DNA of 36,427 bases from Alphaproteobacteria bacterium. Lineage in GTDB: Bacteria; Pseudomonadota; Alphaproteobacteria; Kiloniellales; DSM-21159. The notes under the pieces were generated by a model that had not been told where the DNA came from, did not search any database, and worked only from the letters and a program-made list of their open reading frames with translations. Positions 7,297-14,913 of this stretch are shown one piece after another (positions within the stretch are counted from its first letter, which is position 1; every line of letters begins with the position of its first letter). The position numbers and the translations under genes are program-made. Location of the stretch: the NCBI GenBank assembly GCA_030433005.1, contig JAUILQ010000058.1:1-36427 (forward strand), written 5' to 3'.

Positions 7297-8181
7297 CTAC
7301 TCCGAGGCCAGCCGCTCCTGGATCGCCGCGTTCTTGATCGCGCGCTGCAGCTTCTCGAAGGCCCGCACCTCGATCTGCCGCACCCGCTCGCGGCTGATGC
7401 CGTAGACTTGGCTGAGGTCCTCCAGCGTCGTCGGGTTCTCCTGCAGGCGCCGCTCGGTCAGGATGTGGCGCTCGCGCTCGTTCAGGCTCTCCATGGCGTT
7501 GACCAGCAGCTCGCGGCGCTGGTCGAGCTCCTCGCGGTCGGCGAGCAGGGTCTCCTGGTTCTCGCCGTCGTCGACCAGCCAGTCCTGCCACTCGCCGTCG
7601 CCGTCCTGGCGCAGCGGCGCGTTCAGCGAATGGTCCGGGGCCGACAGCCGCCGGTTCATCGAGACGACGTCCTGCTCGGGCACGTTGAGCTGAGTGGCGA
7701 TGTGGGTGACCTGCTCGGGCCTCAGGTCGCCCTCCTCGATCGCCTGCATCTGGCCCTTGAGCTTGCGCAGGTTGAAGAACAGCTTCTTCTGCGCCGCCGT
7801 GGTGCCCATCTTCACCAGCGACCAGGAATGCAGGATGTACTCCTGGATCGCCGCGCGGATCCACCACATGGCGTAGGTCGCCAGGCGGAACCCTCGGTCG
7901 GGATCGAAGCGCTTGACCGCCTGCATCATGCCGACGTTGCCCTCGCTGATCAGCTCGGACAGCGGCAGGCCGTAGCCGCGGTAGCCCATGGCGATCTTGG
8001 CGACCAGGCGCAGATGGCTGGTGACCAGCTGATGGGCGGCCTCGGTGTCCTCCTTGTCCTGCCAGCGCTTGGCCAGCATGTACTCCTGGTCCTGCTCCAG
8101 CATCGGGAACTTCCGGATCTCCTGGAGATACCGGGAGAGGTTGCCCTCGGTGACGAGCAAGGGAACTTTGGCAGCAGCCAC
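7297..8181 (-). CDS. rpoH: RNA polymerase heat-shock sigma factor RpoH (sigma-32)
   Basis: The protein has 294 residues from GTG 8181. That start has an AAAGGA ribosome site 8 bases upstream and gives the usual alphaproteobacterial N-terminus AAAKVPLL. A longer frame opens at 8253 but adds 24 unlike residues. Sigma region 2 holds GYRGYGLPLSELISEGNVGM and RLATYAMWWIRAAIQEYIL. The RpoH box is present as QKKLFFNLRKLK, and region 4 ends in ISRERVRQIEVRAFEKLQ. RpoH directs polymerase to chaperone and protease promoters and is normally limited by DnaK and FtsH turnover. It follows rluD on the same strand after 78 bases, an order typical of alphaproteobacteria. A TTGACT at 8263-8258 on the minus strand may be part of its own promoter. 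Confidence 0.96.
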   Translation of the reverse strand: MAAAKVPLLVTEGNLSRYLQEIRKFPMLEQDQEYMLAKRWQDKEDTEAAHQLVTSHLRLVAKIAMGYRGYGLPLSELISEGNVGMMQAVKRFDPDRGFRLATYAMWWIRAAIQEYILHSWSLVKMGTTAAQKKLFFNLRKLKGQMQAIEEGDLRPEQVTHIATQLNVPEQDVVSMNRRLSAPDHSLNAPLRQDGDGEWQDWLVDDGENQETLLADREELDQRRELLVNAMESLNERERHILTERRLQENPTTLEDLSQVYGISRERVRQIEVRAFEKLQRAIKNAAIQERLASE

Positions 8182-8259
8182 GATACCGTCCTTTCCTTTA
8201 CCGTCGTCTTCCTGGAACGGAGCGATGGTGGCGCAGTTCCAGGCAGATGGCACTACAAG

Positions 8260-9375
8260 TCAAAGTGATTCCAACCTGGCCATCAAGTCCGCCAGGTCGG
8301 CCGGCGGCGGCGCGTCGAAGCCGAGCCACCGCCCGTCCGCCGGGTGGCTGAAGCCCAGCCGCCCGGCGTGCAGCGCCTGCCGCGCGAAGCCCTCGACCGC
8401 CGCCTGGGCCGCCGGCGGCAGCGCCATCCGGGCCGCCGGCCGCGCCCGCCCGTAGAGCGGGTCGCCGAGCAGCGGATGCCCCCGGCTCGCCAGATGCACG
8501 CGGATCTGGTGCGTGCGCCCGGTGAGCAGGCGGCAGGCGAGACGGGAAACCGCCCCGCCGGCATACAGCGCCTCGACCCTGTAACGCGTGACCGCGGGTT
8601 TTCCGCCGCTCGCCAGCACCGCCATCTTCTTGCGGTTGCGCGGGCTGCGGCCGATGTTGCCGGCGATCTCGCCCCAGCCGGCCGGCGGCCCCTCACCCTC
8701 GCGGCCTGCCCGGGCGGCCGGCACCGCCGGGCGGCCCCAGGCCAGCGCGAGGTACTGCCGCTCGATGCTGCGCTCGGCGAACTGCCGGGTCAACGCCAGG
8801 TGCGCCCGCTCGGTCTTGGCGACCACCATCAGGCCGCTGGTGTCCTTGTCGAGGCGGTGCACGATGCCCGGTCGGCGCACCCCGCCGATGCCGGCGAACG
8901 CCTCGCCGCAGTGCGCCAGCAGCGCGTTGACCAGCGTCCGGTCGGGATTGCCGGGCGCCGGATGGACGACGAGCCCGGCCGGCTTGTCGAGCACCAGCAG
9001 CTCGGCGTCCTCGTGGAGGATCGTCAGCTCCGCCGCCTGCGCCTCCGGAACCGCGGGGACCGCCTCCGGGACCGCCAGGCGGAAGCGCTGGCCCGCTTTG
9101 ACCCGGGTCGAGGGCTCGTCTATCGTCGCGCCGCCGGTGCTCAGCGCGCCGGCCTCGATCAGGCTCTTGAGGCGGCTGCGCGACAGCGCCGGCAGTCGGC
9201 CGGCGAGCCAGCGGTCGACGCGCTCGCCGGCCTCGCCTTCGGCGACCTCGACCACCGCCTCGCCGCCTTCGGTCAGCGGGCGTGAGAGGCCCGACGCGGC
9301 GGACGCGCCCGGGCCGGTCGCGGCCGGGTCGTCCACCGGCGACCGGCCGGACAGCGTGGTCGGGCGTGTCGTCAT
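8260..9375 (-). CDS. rluD: 23S rRNA pseudouridine synthase, RluD type
   Basis: This 371-residue RluA-family enzyme converts uridines in helix 69 of 23S rRNA to pseudouridine. An N-terminal S4 RNA-binding domain (about residues 30-90: ERVDRWLAGRLPALSRSRLKS) precedes the catalytic domain. That domain contains the signature HRLDKDTSGL with the catalytic Asp, LLVLDKPAGLVVHP, and TGRTHQIRVHL. The start is taken at ATG 9375. The frame stays open to 9675, but that extension runs antisense through the DUF6476-like gene and has no family resemblance. Only 22 bases separate this start from the divergent start at 9398, so the two promoters must overlap coding sequence. rpoH lies downstream on the same strand. 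RluD against RluC or RluA is decided mainly by gene context. Confidence 0.92.
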   Translation of the reverse strand: MTTRPTTLSGRSPVDDPAATGPGASAASGLSRPLTEGGEAVVEVAEGEAGERVDRWLAGRLPALSRSRLKSLIEAGALSTGGATIDEPSTRVKAGQRFRLAVPEAVPAVPEAQAAELTILHEDAELLVLDKPAGLVVHPAPGNPDRTLVNALLAHCGEAFAGIGGVRRPGIVHRLDKDTSGLMVVAKTERAHLALTRQFAERSIERQYLALAWGRPAVPAARAGREGEGPPAGWGEIAGNIGRSPRNRKKMAVLASGGKPAVTRYRVEALYAGGAVSRLACRLLTGRTHQIRVHLASRGHPLLGDPLYGRARPAARMALPPAAQAAVEGFARQALHAGRLGFSHPADGRWLGFDAPPPADLADLMARLESL

Positions 9376-9397
9376 CGAACCAGGGGATAGCGAAAAC

Positions 9398-9691
9398 ATG
9401 GGTGCGATCAAGGCCGTGGTGTTCTTTCTGGGTGCCCTGATCGTCGTCATGATCGGACTTGTCATATGGGGACTGCTGCGCCAGGGCGAAAGACTGCGCG
9501 AACCGGTCGCCTTCGAGGAGCTGTCGCTGGCCGTCCCGGCCGGCTGCCGCCTGGCCGCGGTCGAGCCGGGCGAGGGCGACCTGCTGATCCTGCGCCTCGA
9601 CGGCCCGCTCGAGCGCGGCTGCCAGCAGGCCGTGCTGGTCGACCGCTCCGAGGGCCGCGTCGCCGGCCGCGTCAAGCTGCAGGCCCAGTAG
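9398..9691 (+). CDS. Small single-helix membrane protein, DUF6476-like
   Basis: This is a 97-residue protein. Residues about 6-28 form one strong membrane helix (VVFFLGALIVVMIGLVIWGLL), followed by a compact periplasmic or cytoplasmic domain of some 65 residues. The repeating pattern in that domain (pro-Ala-Gly-Cys, then a hydrophobic strand, then LLILRLDG and DRSEGRVAGRV) resembles a beta-rich reader. In many alphaproteobacteria a DUF6476 protein of this size and layout lies beside rluD and rpoH, which supports the call by position. Two cysteines occur in the soluble part. Function is unknown. The start codon has an AGGGG-like sequence upstream and faces rluD at 22 bases. Confidence 0.75.
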   Translation: MGAIKAVVFFLGALIVVMIGLVIWGLLRQGERLREPVAFEELSLAVPAGCRLAAVEPGEGDLLILRLDGPLERGCQQAVLVDRSEGRVAGRVKLQAQ

Positions 9692-9740
9692 CGCCGGATC
9701 CCCAGGTCCGGGACTTACATCTCTCTATCGGGAACCCGTC

Positions 9741-10781
9741 ATGAACTTCGCCTCCGACAACGTCACCGGGGCCTGCCCCGAGGTCCTGCAGGCCCTGCTG
9801 GCCGCCAACGAGGGCAGCGCCATGCCCTATGGCAACGACCCCCTGACCGAGGCGGTCGAGGGCCGGCTGGTCGCGCTGTTCGGCTGCGACCTCAAGGCCT
9901 TCCCGGTGGCCACCGGGACCGCCGCCAACGCCCTGGCGCTGGCCTGCCTGGCGCCGCCCTACGGCGCGATCTACTGCCACGCCGAGGCGCACATCAACGT
10001 CGACGAGTGCGGCGCGCCGGAGCTGATGACCGGCGGCGCCAAGCTGGTGCCGCTGGCCGGCGAGGCCGGCAAGCTGACGCCCGAAACCCTGGCCGCGGCG
10101 ATCCACGGCGCCGGCGTCGTGCACCACAACCAGCCGGCCGCGGTCAGCCTGACCAACGAGACCGAGGCCGGCACGCTCTACCGCCCCGAGGAGCTGGCGG
10201 CGCTGTCCGCCGTGGCGCGCGAGCACGGCCTGAAGGTCCACCTCGACGGCGCGCGCTTCGCCAACGCCGTCGCCGCCCTGGGCTGCAGCCCGGCCGACCT
10301 GACCTGGCGGGCCGGCGTCGACGTGCTGTCCTTCGGCGCCACCAAGAACGGCTGTCTCGCCGCCGAGGCGGTGGTCTTCTTCGACAAGGCGGCGGCCGAA
10401 GCCTTTCCCTACTACCGCAAGCGCGCCGGCCATCTGTTCTCCAAGATGCGCATGATCTCGGCCCAGCTCGGCGGCTACTTCGAGGACGAGATCTGGCTGC
10501 GCAACGCGCGCCACGCCAACGCCATGGCCCGGCGCCTCGCCGAGGGCCTGGCCGCCCTGCCCGGCTGCAGCCTGCTGCACCCCTGCGAGGCCAACGAGGT
10601 CTTCGTCGCGGTGCCGGCGCCGGCGATCGAGCGCCTGCGCGAGGCCGGCTTCGGCTTCTACGAGTGGGCGCCCGGCCAGCTGCGCCTGGTCTGCGCCTGG
10701 AACACGGAGGAGGCCGACGTCGCGCGCTTCCTGGAGACCGCTGCGGCGGCCCTGGAGCGGGGCGACAGCGCGGCGCGCTGA
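9741..10781 (+). CDS. ltaE: Low-specificity L-threonine aldolase
   Basis: This 346-residue enzyme of PLP fold type I cleaves L-threonine or L-allo-threonine to glycine and acetaldehyde. Family marks include the N-terminal FASDNVTGACPEV, the cofactor-contact region VATGTAANALAL, the aspartate in HLDGARFANAVAALG, and the Schiff-base lysine Lys202 in SFGATKNG. YYRKRAGHLFSKMR and GGYFEDEIWLRNA are also typical. Length agrees with the family. The gene lies 49 bases after the DUF6476-like gene on the same strand and may be read through from it. No strong ribosome site is visible. It converges with the Nif11-like small gene, whose stop is 34 bases away. Whether it prefers threonine or phenylserine-type substrates cannot be read from the sequence. 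Confidence 0.93.
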   Translation: MNFASDNVTGACPEVLQALLAANEGSAMPYGNDPLTEAVEGRLVALFGCDLKAFPVATGTAANALALACLAPPYGAIYCHAEAHINVDECGAPELMTGGAKLVPLAGEAGKLTPETLAAAIHGAGVVHHNQPAAVSLTNETEAGTLYRPEELAALSAVAREHGLKVHLDGARFANAVAALGCSPADLTWRAGVDVLSFGATKNGCLAAEAVVFFDKAAAEAFPYYRKRAGHLFSKMRMISAQLGGYFEDEIWLRNARHANAMARRLAEGLAALPGCSLLHPCEANEVFVAVPAPAIERLREAGFGFYEWAPGQLRLVCAWNTEEADVARFLETAAAALERGDSAAR

Positions 10782-10815
10782 CCCGCTCGGGGAGTCTCGG
10801 CGGCCCGGCCTTGGC

Positions 10816-11055
10816 CTACCGGGGAGCGGACGCGGGACCGGCGTCGGCAGCGAGCCCCGACTCCGGGCCGCAGCCCCGCGCGGGCAACGGCTCGCGGGCC
10901 GCGGCCTCGATGTCGCGCGGCGTCACGTCGAAGCCGCAGTGGCGGCCGTAGTCGGCCATCGCCTTGATGGCCTGGTCGCCGTCGAGCTGGCCGACCGCCT
11001 CGATCAATCCGCGGGCGGTCTCGGAATCGGCATCCACGAGTCTGAGAAAGCTCAT
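10816..11055 (-). CDS. Nif11-like small protein (possible precursor-type leader)
   Basis: This is a 79-residue protein. The start is taken at the second of two adjacent ATG codons (11058 and 11055) because an AGGGA lies 7 bases before it; the frame is open to 11139. The first 55 residues have the Nif11 pattern: a short amphipathic helix beginning MSFLRLVDADSETARGLIEA, a charged middle, then GHCGF-type CGFDVTPRDIEAAAREP, matching the family's GFDFT-x2-EL element. The last 24 residues are Pro/Gly/Ala rich with a single cysteine in ARGCGPESGL. Nif11 proteins include leader peptides of ribosomal natural products and nitrogen-fixation-linked proteins of unknown role. No modifying enzyme lies beside it, so a precursor role is speculative. 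Confidence 0.6.
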   Translation of the reverse strand: MSFLRLVDADSETARGLIEAVGQLDGDQAIKAMADYGRHCGFDVTPRDIEAAAREPLPARGCGPESGLAADAGPASAPR

Positions 11056-11368
11056 CATCCCGTCCCTGCTCACAGCGCTCCCCCGGCCCTTGTTCGGCTC
11101 TGGCTTGTCCGAGGGGGCGCCGGTCGGAGCGCCCCGCAACGCCCCGGAGGCTAGCTCCTAACGCCGAAGCGGACCTTTCGTTGCGTCCCGGATTCCCTGC
11201 AGAGCGTCCGGAGCGCGCCCCGGATTCGCGTCAGGCAAGAACCCGCCTCGCAGGCCGCGACAGCGTCGGTAGCAGGCGGCAGGGCGCGGCGGGGAGCCAG
11301 CGGCACGGCGCGCCCAGGCCTGCGGCCGGCGCAGGGCAGCCGGCCGTCACGCCGGTGAAATCGACCCC
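11056..11368. other. Intergenic stretch without a supported gene
   Basis: This GC-rich gap lies between the start of the Nif11-like gene and the tRNA-Glu promoter. It should hold the leftward promoter for the small gene, but no convincing -35/-10 pair is visible on the minus strand. An open frame at 11181-11441 on the plus strand is low-complexity, lacks a ribosome site and runs into the tRNA, so it is not a gene. Confidence 0.5.
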
Positions 11369-11396
11369 TTGCGTCGCCCCGGCCGTTTCGCTATAT
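11369..11396 (+). promoter_or_regulatory. Putative promoter of tRNA-Glu (TTGCGT, 16 bp, CTATAT)
   Basis: TTGCGT (11369-11374) and CTATAT (11391-11396) are 16 bases apart, and the -10 element ends 22 bases before the first base of the mature tRNA. CTATAT is an AT-rich island in very GC-rich sequence and fits the -10 element common in alphaproteobacterial tRNA promoters. Read by eye. Confidence 0.5.
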
Positions 11397-11418
11397 CCCC
11401 GGCCTCACGCCCGACCGC

Positions 11419-11494
11419 GTCCCCTTCGTCTAGCGGTCTAGGACGTCAGCCTCTCACGCTGAAAACAGGGGTTCGAGTCCCCTAGGGGACGCCA
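11419..11494 (+). tRNA. tRNA-Glu, anticodon CTC, CCA encoded
   Basis: The 76-base cloverleaf includes the genomically encoded CCA (11492-11494). The acceptor stem pairs GTCCCCT (11419-11425) with AGGGGAC (11484-11490), and the discriminator is G. The anticodon stem pairs TCAGC with GCTGA around the loop CTCTCAC, placing anticodon CTC at 11453-11455, which reads GAG. The T arm GGGGTTCGAGTCCCC is canonical. It stands alone, with no neighbouring tRNA. Confidence 0.97.
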
Positions 11495-11501
11495 TTCCTT
11501 C

Positions 11502-11520
11502 CGACGGCCGAGCGCCGTCG
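11502..11520 (+). terminator. Hairpin after tRNA-Glu (possible processing or termination element)
   Basis: CGACGGC and GCCGTCG form a 7-bp stem with a CGAGC loop, 8 bases after the tRNA CCA. No T tract follows, so intrinsic termination is doubtful. The hairpin could instead mark the 3' end for processing. Confidence 0.35.
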
Positions 11521-11557
11521 ACGGCGTCGACACCACGACATCGAGTTCTTTCGCGCG

Positions 11558-12175
11558 CTAGCGTCGTGCCGCGGCCGCCAGGTCCGCCAGCTGCAGTTCG
11601 AGCAGCCTCTCGGCCGACTGGCCGTAGAGGCGCAGCCGGCCGGTGCGCGCCAGCACGACCAGGCCTACGACCTGGGCCAGCGCCGCCGCGGTGCGCGCCC
11701 GCGGCGCCTCCAGGCCGGCGGCGGCGAAGGCCGACTCGATCGGCGCGGTCGCGGCGAGCAGGCGCTCGTTTAGGCCGGCGTCCAGCGCCTCGCCGAGCCC
11801 GGCCGGGCGCAGGCCGCGGTAGAGATAGAGGCCGAGCGCCAGCTCGTCGGGCCGCTCGCGGTAGTAGACGAAGAGCGCGCGCAGGCCGGCCAGCGCCGCC
11901 TCCAGCGGCCGGCCGTCGCCCGCCGCTTCGCTTGCCCCCTCGACCGCCCGCTCGACCGCACCGCCCAGCGTCTCGAGAGTCTCGGCGAGCACGGCGGCGT
12001 AGAGCGCCTGCTTGCCGTCGAACCAGGGATAGATCGCGCCGGTGGTGCAGCCGGCCTCGGCGGCGATGCGGCGCATCGAGGTGGCCTCCAGGCCGTCGCG
12101 CGCGAACAGCCGGCGCGCCGCCGCGACGATGCGCCGGCGCCGCTCCGCCCCGCTCTCCCCGGCCGCGCCGGACAC
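11558..12175 (-). CDS. TetR family transcriptional regulator
   Basis: This 205-residue regulator has an N-terminal helix-turn-helix (about residues 10-60: RIVAAARRLFARDGLEATSM, RRIAAEAGCTTGAIYPWFDG). A helical C-terminal domain with repeated RxxELALGLYLYRG and leucine-rich helices probably binds a ligand. No ATG precedes the DNA-binding domain, so GTG 12175 is chosen; it is 8 bases beyond the stop of the crotonase gene, which is co-directional and upstream. The two genes therefore form one leftward operon. The palindrome at 13071-13091, 30 bases before the crotonase start, is a reasonable target for autoregulation. The inducer may be the crotonase substrate or an acyl-CoA, but that is inference. 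Confidence 0.87.
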   Translation of the reverse strand: MSGAAGESGAERRRRIVAAARRLFARDGLEATSMRRIAAEAGCTTGAIYPWFDGKQALYAAVLAETLETLGGAVERAVEGASEAAGDGRPLEAALAGLRALFVYYRERPDELALGLYLYRGLRPAGLGEALDAGLNERLLAATAPIESAFAAAGLEAPRARTAAALAQVVGLVVLARTGRLRLYGQSAERLLELQLADLAAAARR

Positions 12176-12183
12176 CGGCCGCG

Positions 12184-13041
12184 TCAGCCCGGCCGGTTGA
12201 CCGGGCGGTCGGCGGTCCAGTCCCAGGTGCCGAGGTCGCGGTCGCGCACCGCCTCCTTCCAGCCGACTTCTTCGGCGCGCTTCTTGAAGGTCAGCCCCTC
12301 CGGCGAGTGGCGGGTCATGCCGTCGAACAGCGTCGCGAACATCTGGGTCTGCTTCAGGCCCATGGCCTCGATCGCCTGGTTGATCATCAGCTTCTGCATC
12401 ATCAGCTGGTTGACCGGCACGCCGGCCATGCGCTCGGCCAGCGCCTCGACGGCCTCGTCGAGCTCGTCGTCGGGCACGGCCCTGTGGACCAGGCCGAGGC
12501 GCTCGGCCTCGCGGCCGTCGATCTTGTCGCCGGTGAACAGCATGCGCTTGGCCGCCTCTGCGCCCATCCGATAGACCCACATGGCGGTCGTCGGGCAGCC
12601 CCAGACGCGCACCGGCATGTACCCGATCTCGGCGCTCTCGGCCATGATCACCAGGTCGCTGCACAGCGCGATGTCGGAGCCGCCGGCGACGGCGTAGCCC
12701 TGGACCTTGCAGAGCACCGGCCGGTAGCTGCGCCACAGCGACATGAAGAGCTCGGTGTTCCGCATCATGAAGGCGTAGTCCTTCATGGGATCCCAGGGCA
12801 TCTCCTGGGTGATCTCGTTGGCCCCGGCGGTCTCGGCGTAGGCGGTCAGGTCGTAGCCGGCGCAGAAGGCGCGACCGGCACCCGCGAGCACGATGACGTG
12901 AACGCCCGGGTCGGCGTTGGCCTCGGCGACGCAGTCGGCGAGCGCCTGCGGCAGCTCGCCGTCGATGGCGTTGAGCACCTCCGGGCGGTTGAGGGTGATG
13001 CGGCCGATCCGGCCGTCCTTCTCGTAGAGCACCTTGGACAC
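12184..13041 (-). CDS. Crotonase/enoyl-CoA hydratase family protein lacking both hydratase glutamates
   Basis: This 285-residue protein starts at GTG 13041, with a strong GGGAGGA ribosome site 7 bases upstream. The crotonase fold is clear: GRITLNRPEVLNAIDGEL, the oxyanion-hole part GAGRAFCAGYDL, and VQGYAVAGGSDIALCSDLVI. The two glutamates that hydrate enoyl-CoA in the rat enzyme correspond here to Asp123 and about Val144 (in MPVRVWGCPTT), so ordinary hydratase activity is doubtful. Crotonase relatives also perform isomerisation, hydrolysis, decarboxylation and ring cleavage. Members with the MPVRVWGCPTT segment are usually annotated only as crotonase family. It is transcribed leftward with the TetR gene and diverges from the ABC-pqq operon, whose start is about 160 bases away. 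Confidence 0.88.
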   Translation of the reverse strand: MSKVLYEKDGRIGRITLNRPEVLNAIDGELPQALADCVAEANADPGVHVIVLAGAGRAFCAGYDLTAYAETAGANEITQEMPWDPMKDYAFMMRNTELFMSLWRSYRPVLCKVQGYAVAGGSDIALCSDLVIMAESAEIGYMPVRVWGCPTTAMWVYRMGAEAAKRMLFTGDKIDGREAERLGLVHRAVPDDELDEAVEALAERMAGVPVNQLMMQKLMINQAIEAMGLKQTQMFATLFDGMTRHSPEGLTFKKRAEEVGWKEAVRDRDLGTWDWTADRPVNRPG

Positions 13042-13070
13042 CGGCTTTCCTCCCTGTCGTGGACAGGCGG

Positions 13071-13091
13071 CATCGTAACAGTGTTATCATG
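13071..13091. promoter_or_regulatory. 21-bp imperfect palindrome, probable operator of the crotonase-TetR operon
   Basis: TAACA (13076-13080), a central G, and TGTTA (13082-13086) form a perfect inverted repeat. Outer CAT and ATG triplets extend it to 21 bp, with two mismatched pairs between. It lies 30 bases upstream of the crotonase start and in the shared divergent region before the ABC-pqq operon. Size and symmetry fit a TetR dimer. Confidence 0.6.
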
Positions 13092-13199
13092 CCCGCGACA
13101 GCGCGGGCCGCGGGCGTCGACGCGGACGCGGCGGCCATGCTCAAATGGCATCGGCGCGCCGGCCGGGGACGCGCCGCCACCGCGGAGCCGACGCCGCCC

Positions 13200-13991
13200 A
13201 TGCCGTCCGACAGCGCCAGCCCCGCCGGGGCACGGGAAGCCGACACGATCGAGGAGTCCGCCGCGCTCGAGCTCGAGGCGGTCAGCCATCGTTTCGGTTC
13301 CCACCTGGCTCTCGACCGCGTCTCGCTGAGCCTGCGGCCGGGCGACTTCACGGTGCTGCTCGGACCCAACGGCGCCGGCAAGACCACGCTGTTCGCGCTG
13401 GCGACGCGGCTCTATGCCCTCGACAGCGGGTCGATCCGCGTGTTCGGGCGCTCGCTGCAGCGCGAGCCCGCGGCCGCGCTGCGCCGTCTTGGCGCGGTCT
13501 TCCAGCAGCGCACCCTCGACCTCGACCTGACGGTCGCCCAGAACCTGCTCTACCACGCCGACCTGCACGGCCTGCCGCGCGCCGAGGCGAAGCGGATGGC
13601 CGAGGAGCTCGAGCGCATCGGCCTGGCCGAGCGCGCGCGCGACCGGGTGCGCCAGCTCTCCGGCGGCCAGCTGCGCCGCGTCGAGATCGCCCGGGCGCTG
13701 CTCCACCGGCCGCGGCTGCTGCTCTGCGACGAGGCGACCGTCGGCCTCGACATCGACAGCCGCCGGGCGATCCTCGAGCACCTGCGCCGGCTGGTCCGCG
13801 AAGAAGGACTGGCCGTGCTCTGGGCAACGCACCTGGTCGACGAGGTCGTGCCGGGCAACCGCGTCGCGCTGCTGCACCGCGGCCGGCTGCGCGCCGAGGG
13901 CGAGGTCGGCCGGCTGCTCGCCGAGCAGGGTCAGCCCGACGTCGGCAGCCTGTTCGCGACCCTGACGCGCGACGCGGCGGCGCCGGCATGA
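13200..13991 (+). CDS. ABC transporter ATP-binding protein, PQQ/alcohol-dehydrogenase-associated type
   Basis: The ATPase has 263 residues from ATG 13200. The frame is open back to 13059, but the extra residues (Ala/Arg-rich) do not belong to the family and overlap the operator, so the inner start with upstream GGAG is preferred; starts at 13089 and 13137 remain possible. It shows Walker A GPNGAGKTT, signature LSGGQLRRVEIA, a Walker B with the motif LLLCDEATVGLDIDSR, and the H-loop LWATHLVDEV. The ATVGLD and LWATHLVDE patterns match the ABC ATPase subfamily found beside PQQ-dependent alcohol dehydrogenase systems (the TIGR03864 type, from memory). It overlaps the permease by 4 bases and lies upstream of pqqA. 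It may move PQQ, an alcohol-oxidation intermediate or a related molecule. Confidence 0.88.
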   Translation: MPSDSASPAGAREADTIEESAALELEAVSHRFGSHLALDRVSLSLRPGDFTVLLGPNGAGKTTLFALATRLYALDSGSIRVFGRSLQREPAAALRRLGAVFQQRTLDLDLTVAQNLLYHADLHGLPRAEAKRMAEELERIGLAERARDRVRQLSGGQLRRVEIARALLHRPRLLLCDEATVGLDIDSRRAILEHLRRLVREEGLAVLWATHLVDEVVPGNRVALLHRGRLRAEGEVGRLLAEQGQPDVGSLFATLTRDAAAPA

Positions 13992-14833
13992 CGGCGACCC
14001 TCGGACCCGGCCCCGAGGCGCCGCTCGGCGCCGCCGCCTACCTGCGCTGCCTGCGCGGCATCGTCTGGCGCGAGGCGCTGCGCTTCCTGCACCAGCGCGA
14101 GCGCTTCGTCGCCGCGCTGGTGCGCCCGCTGGTCTGGCTGTTCGTCTTCGCCGCCGGCTTGCGCGCGCTGCTCGAGGCCTCGATCCCGGCGCCCGACGGC
14201 AGCGCCGCGCCCTACGAGGTCTACATCGTTCCCGGGCTGGTCGGCATGATCCAGCTGTTCAACGGCATGCAGTCCTCGCTGTCGATGGTCTACGACCGCG
14301 AGATGGGTTCGATGCGCACGCTGCTGCTCAGCCCGCTGCCGCGCTGGTACCTGCTGGCCTGCAAGCTGCTCGCAGGCGTCGCGGTCTCGCTCCTGCAGGT
14401 CGCGGCCTTTCTCGCCATTGCCTGGCTGTGGGGGATCCGGCCGCCGCCCTGGGGCTACCTCGCGGCGCTGCCGGCGCTGCTGCTCTCGGGCCTGATGCTG
14501 GGCGCGCTCGGCCTGCTGCTGTCCTCCGTCGTCCGGCAGCTGGAGAACTTCGCCGGAATCATGAACTTCGTGATCTTCCCGCTGTTCTTCGCCTCCTCGG
14601 CGCTCTATCCGCTCTCGCGCTTCCAGGAGACGAGCCCGCTGCTGCACGCGATCTGCCAGGCCAACCCCTTCACCCATGCCGTCGAGCTGATCCGCTTCGC
14701 GCTCTACGGCCGCGTCGAGCCGACGGCGCTGGCCGTGGTCGCCGGCTGCGCGCTGCTGTTCATGGCGCTGGCCGTCTACGGCTACGATCCCGCGCGCGGC
14801 ATGATGGCGCGGCGCGGCGGTCCCGCCGGCTGA
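13988..14833 (+). CDS. ABC-2 permease of the PQQ-associated transporter
   Basis: This 281-residue permease overlaps the ATPase (ATGA). After a cytoplasmic start with LRCLRGIVWREALRFLHQRER, hydrophobic helices occur near residues 38-58, 80-100 (including YIVPGLVGMIQLFNG), 120-145, 150-180, 190-215 and 245-270. YDREMGSMRTLLLSPLPRWY and FPLFFASSALYPLSRF are typical for ABC-2 permeases; the latter resembles the signature region of the subfamily linked to alcohol oxidation genes (PedC-like, TIGR03861, from memory). The usual partner substrate-binding and beta-propeller genes of that system are not present here. The gene ends 138 bases before pqqA. Confidence 0.9.
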   Translation: MTATLGPGPEAPLGAAAYLRCLRGIVWREALRFLHQRERFVAALVRPLVWLFVFAAGLRALLEASIPAPDGSAAPYEVYIVPGLVGMIQLFNGMQSSLSMVYDREMGSMRTLLLSPLPRWYLLACKLLAGVAVSLLQVAAFLAIAWLWGIRPPPWGYLAALPALLLSGLMLGALGLLLSSVVRQLENFAGIMNFVIFPLFFASSALYPLSRFQETSPLLHAICQANPFTHAVELIRFALYGRVEPTALAVVAGCALLFMALAVYGYDPARGMMARRGGPAG

Positions 14834-14913
14834 ACGACGGGGGCACGGCCGCGCGCCGGCGCCCCGAGGCCGCAGGCGTCGGAACGGGCGCCACCCGGAA
14901 AAAGTTGTCCTGC

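Noticed and set aside
9376..9675. N-terminal extension of RluD to 471 residues
   Set aside because: The extra residues are antisense to the DUF6476-like gene and do not resemble the family; ATG 9375 gives a normal-length RluD.
11181..11441. 86-residue plus-strand open frame upstream of tRNA-Glu
   Set aside because: Low-complexity Arg/Pro/Ala sequence, overlaps the tRNA and its promoter, and lacks a ribosome site.
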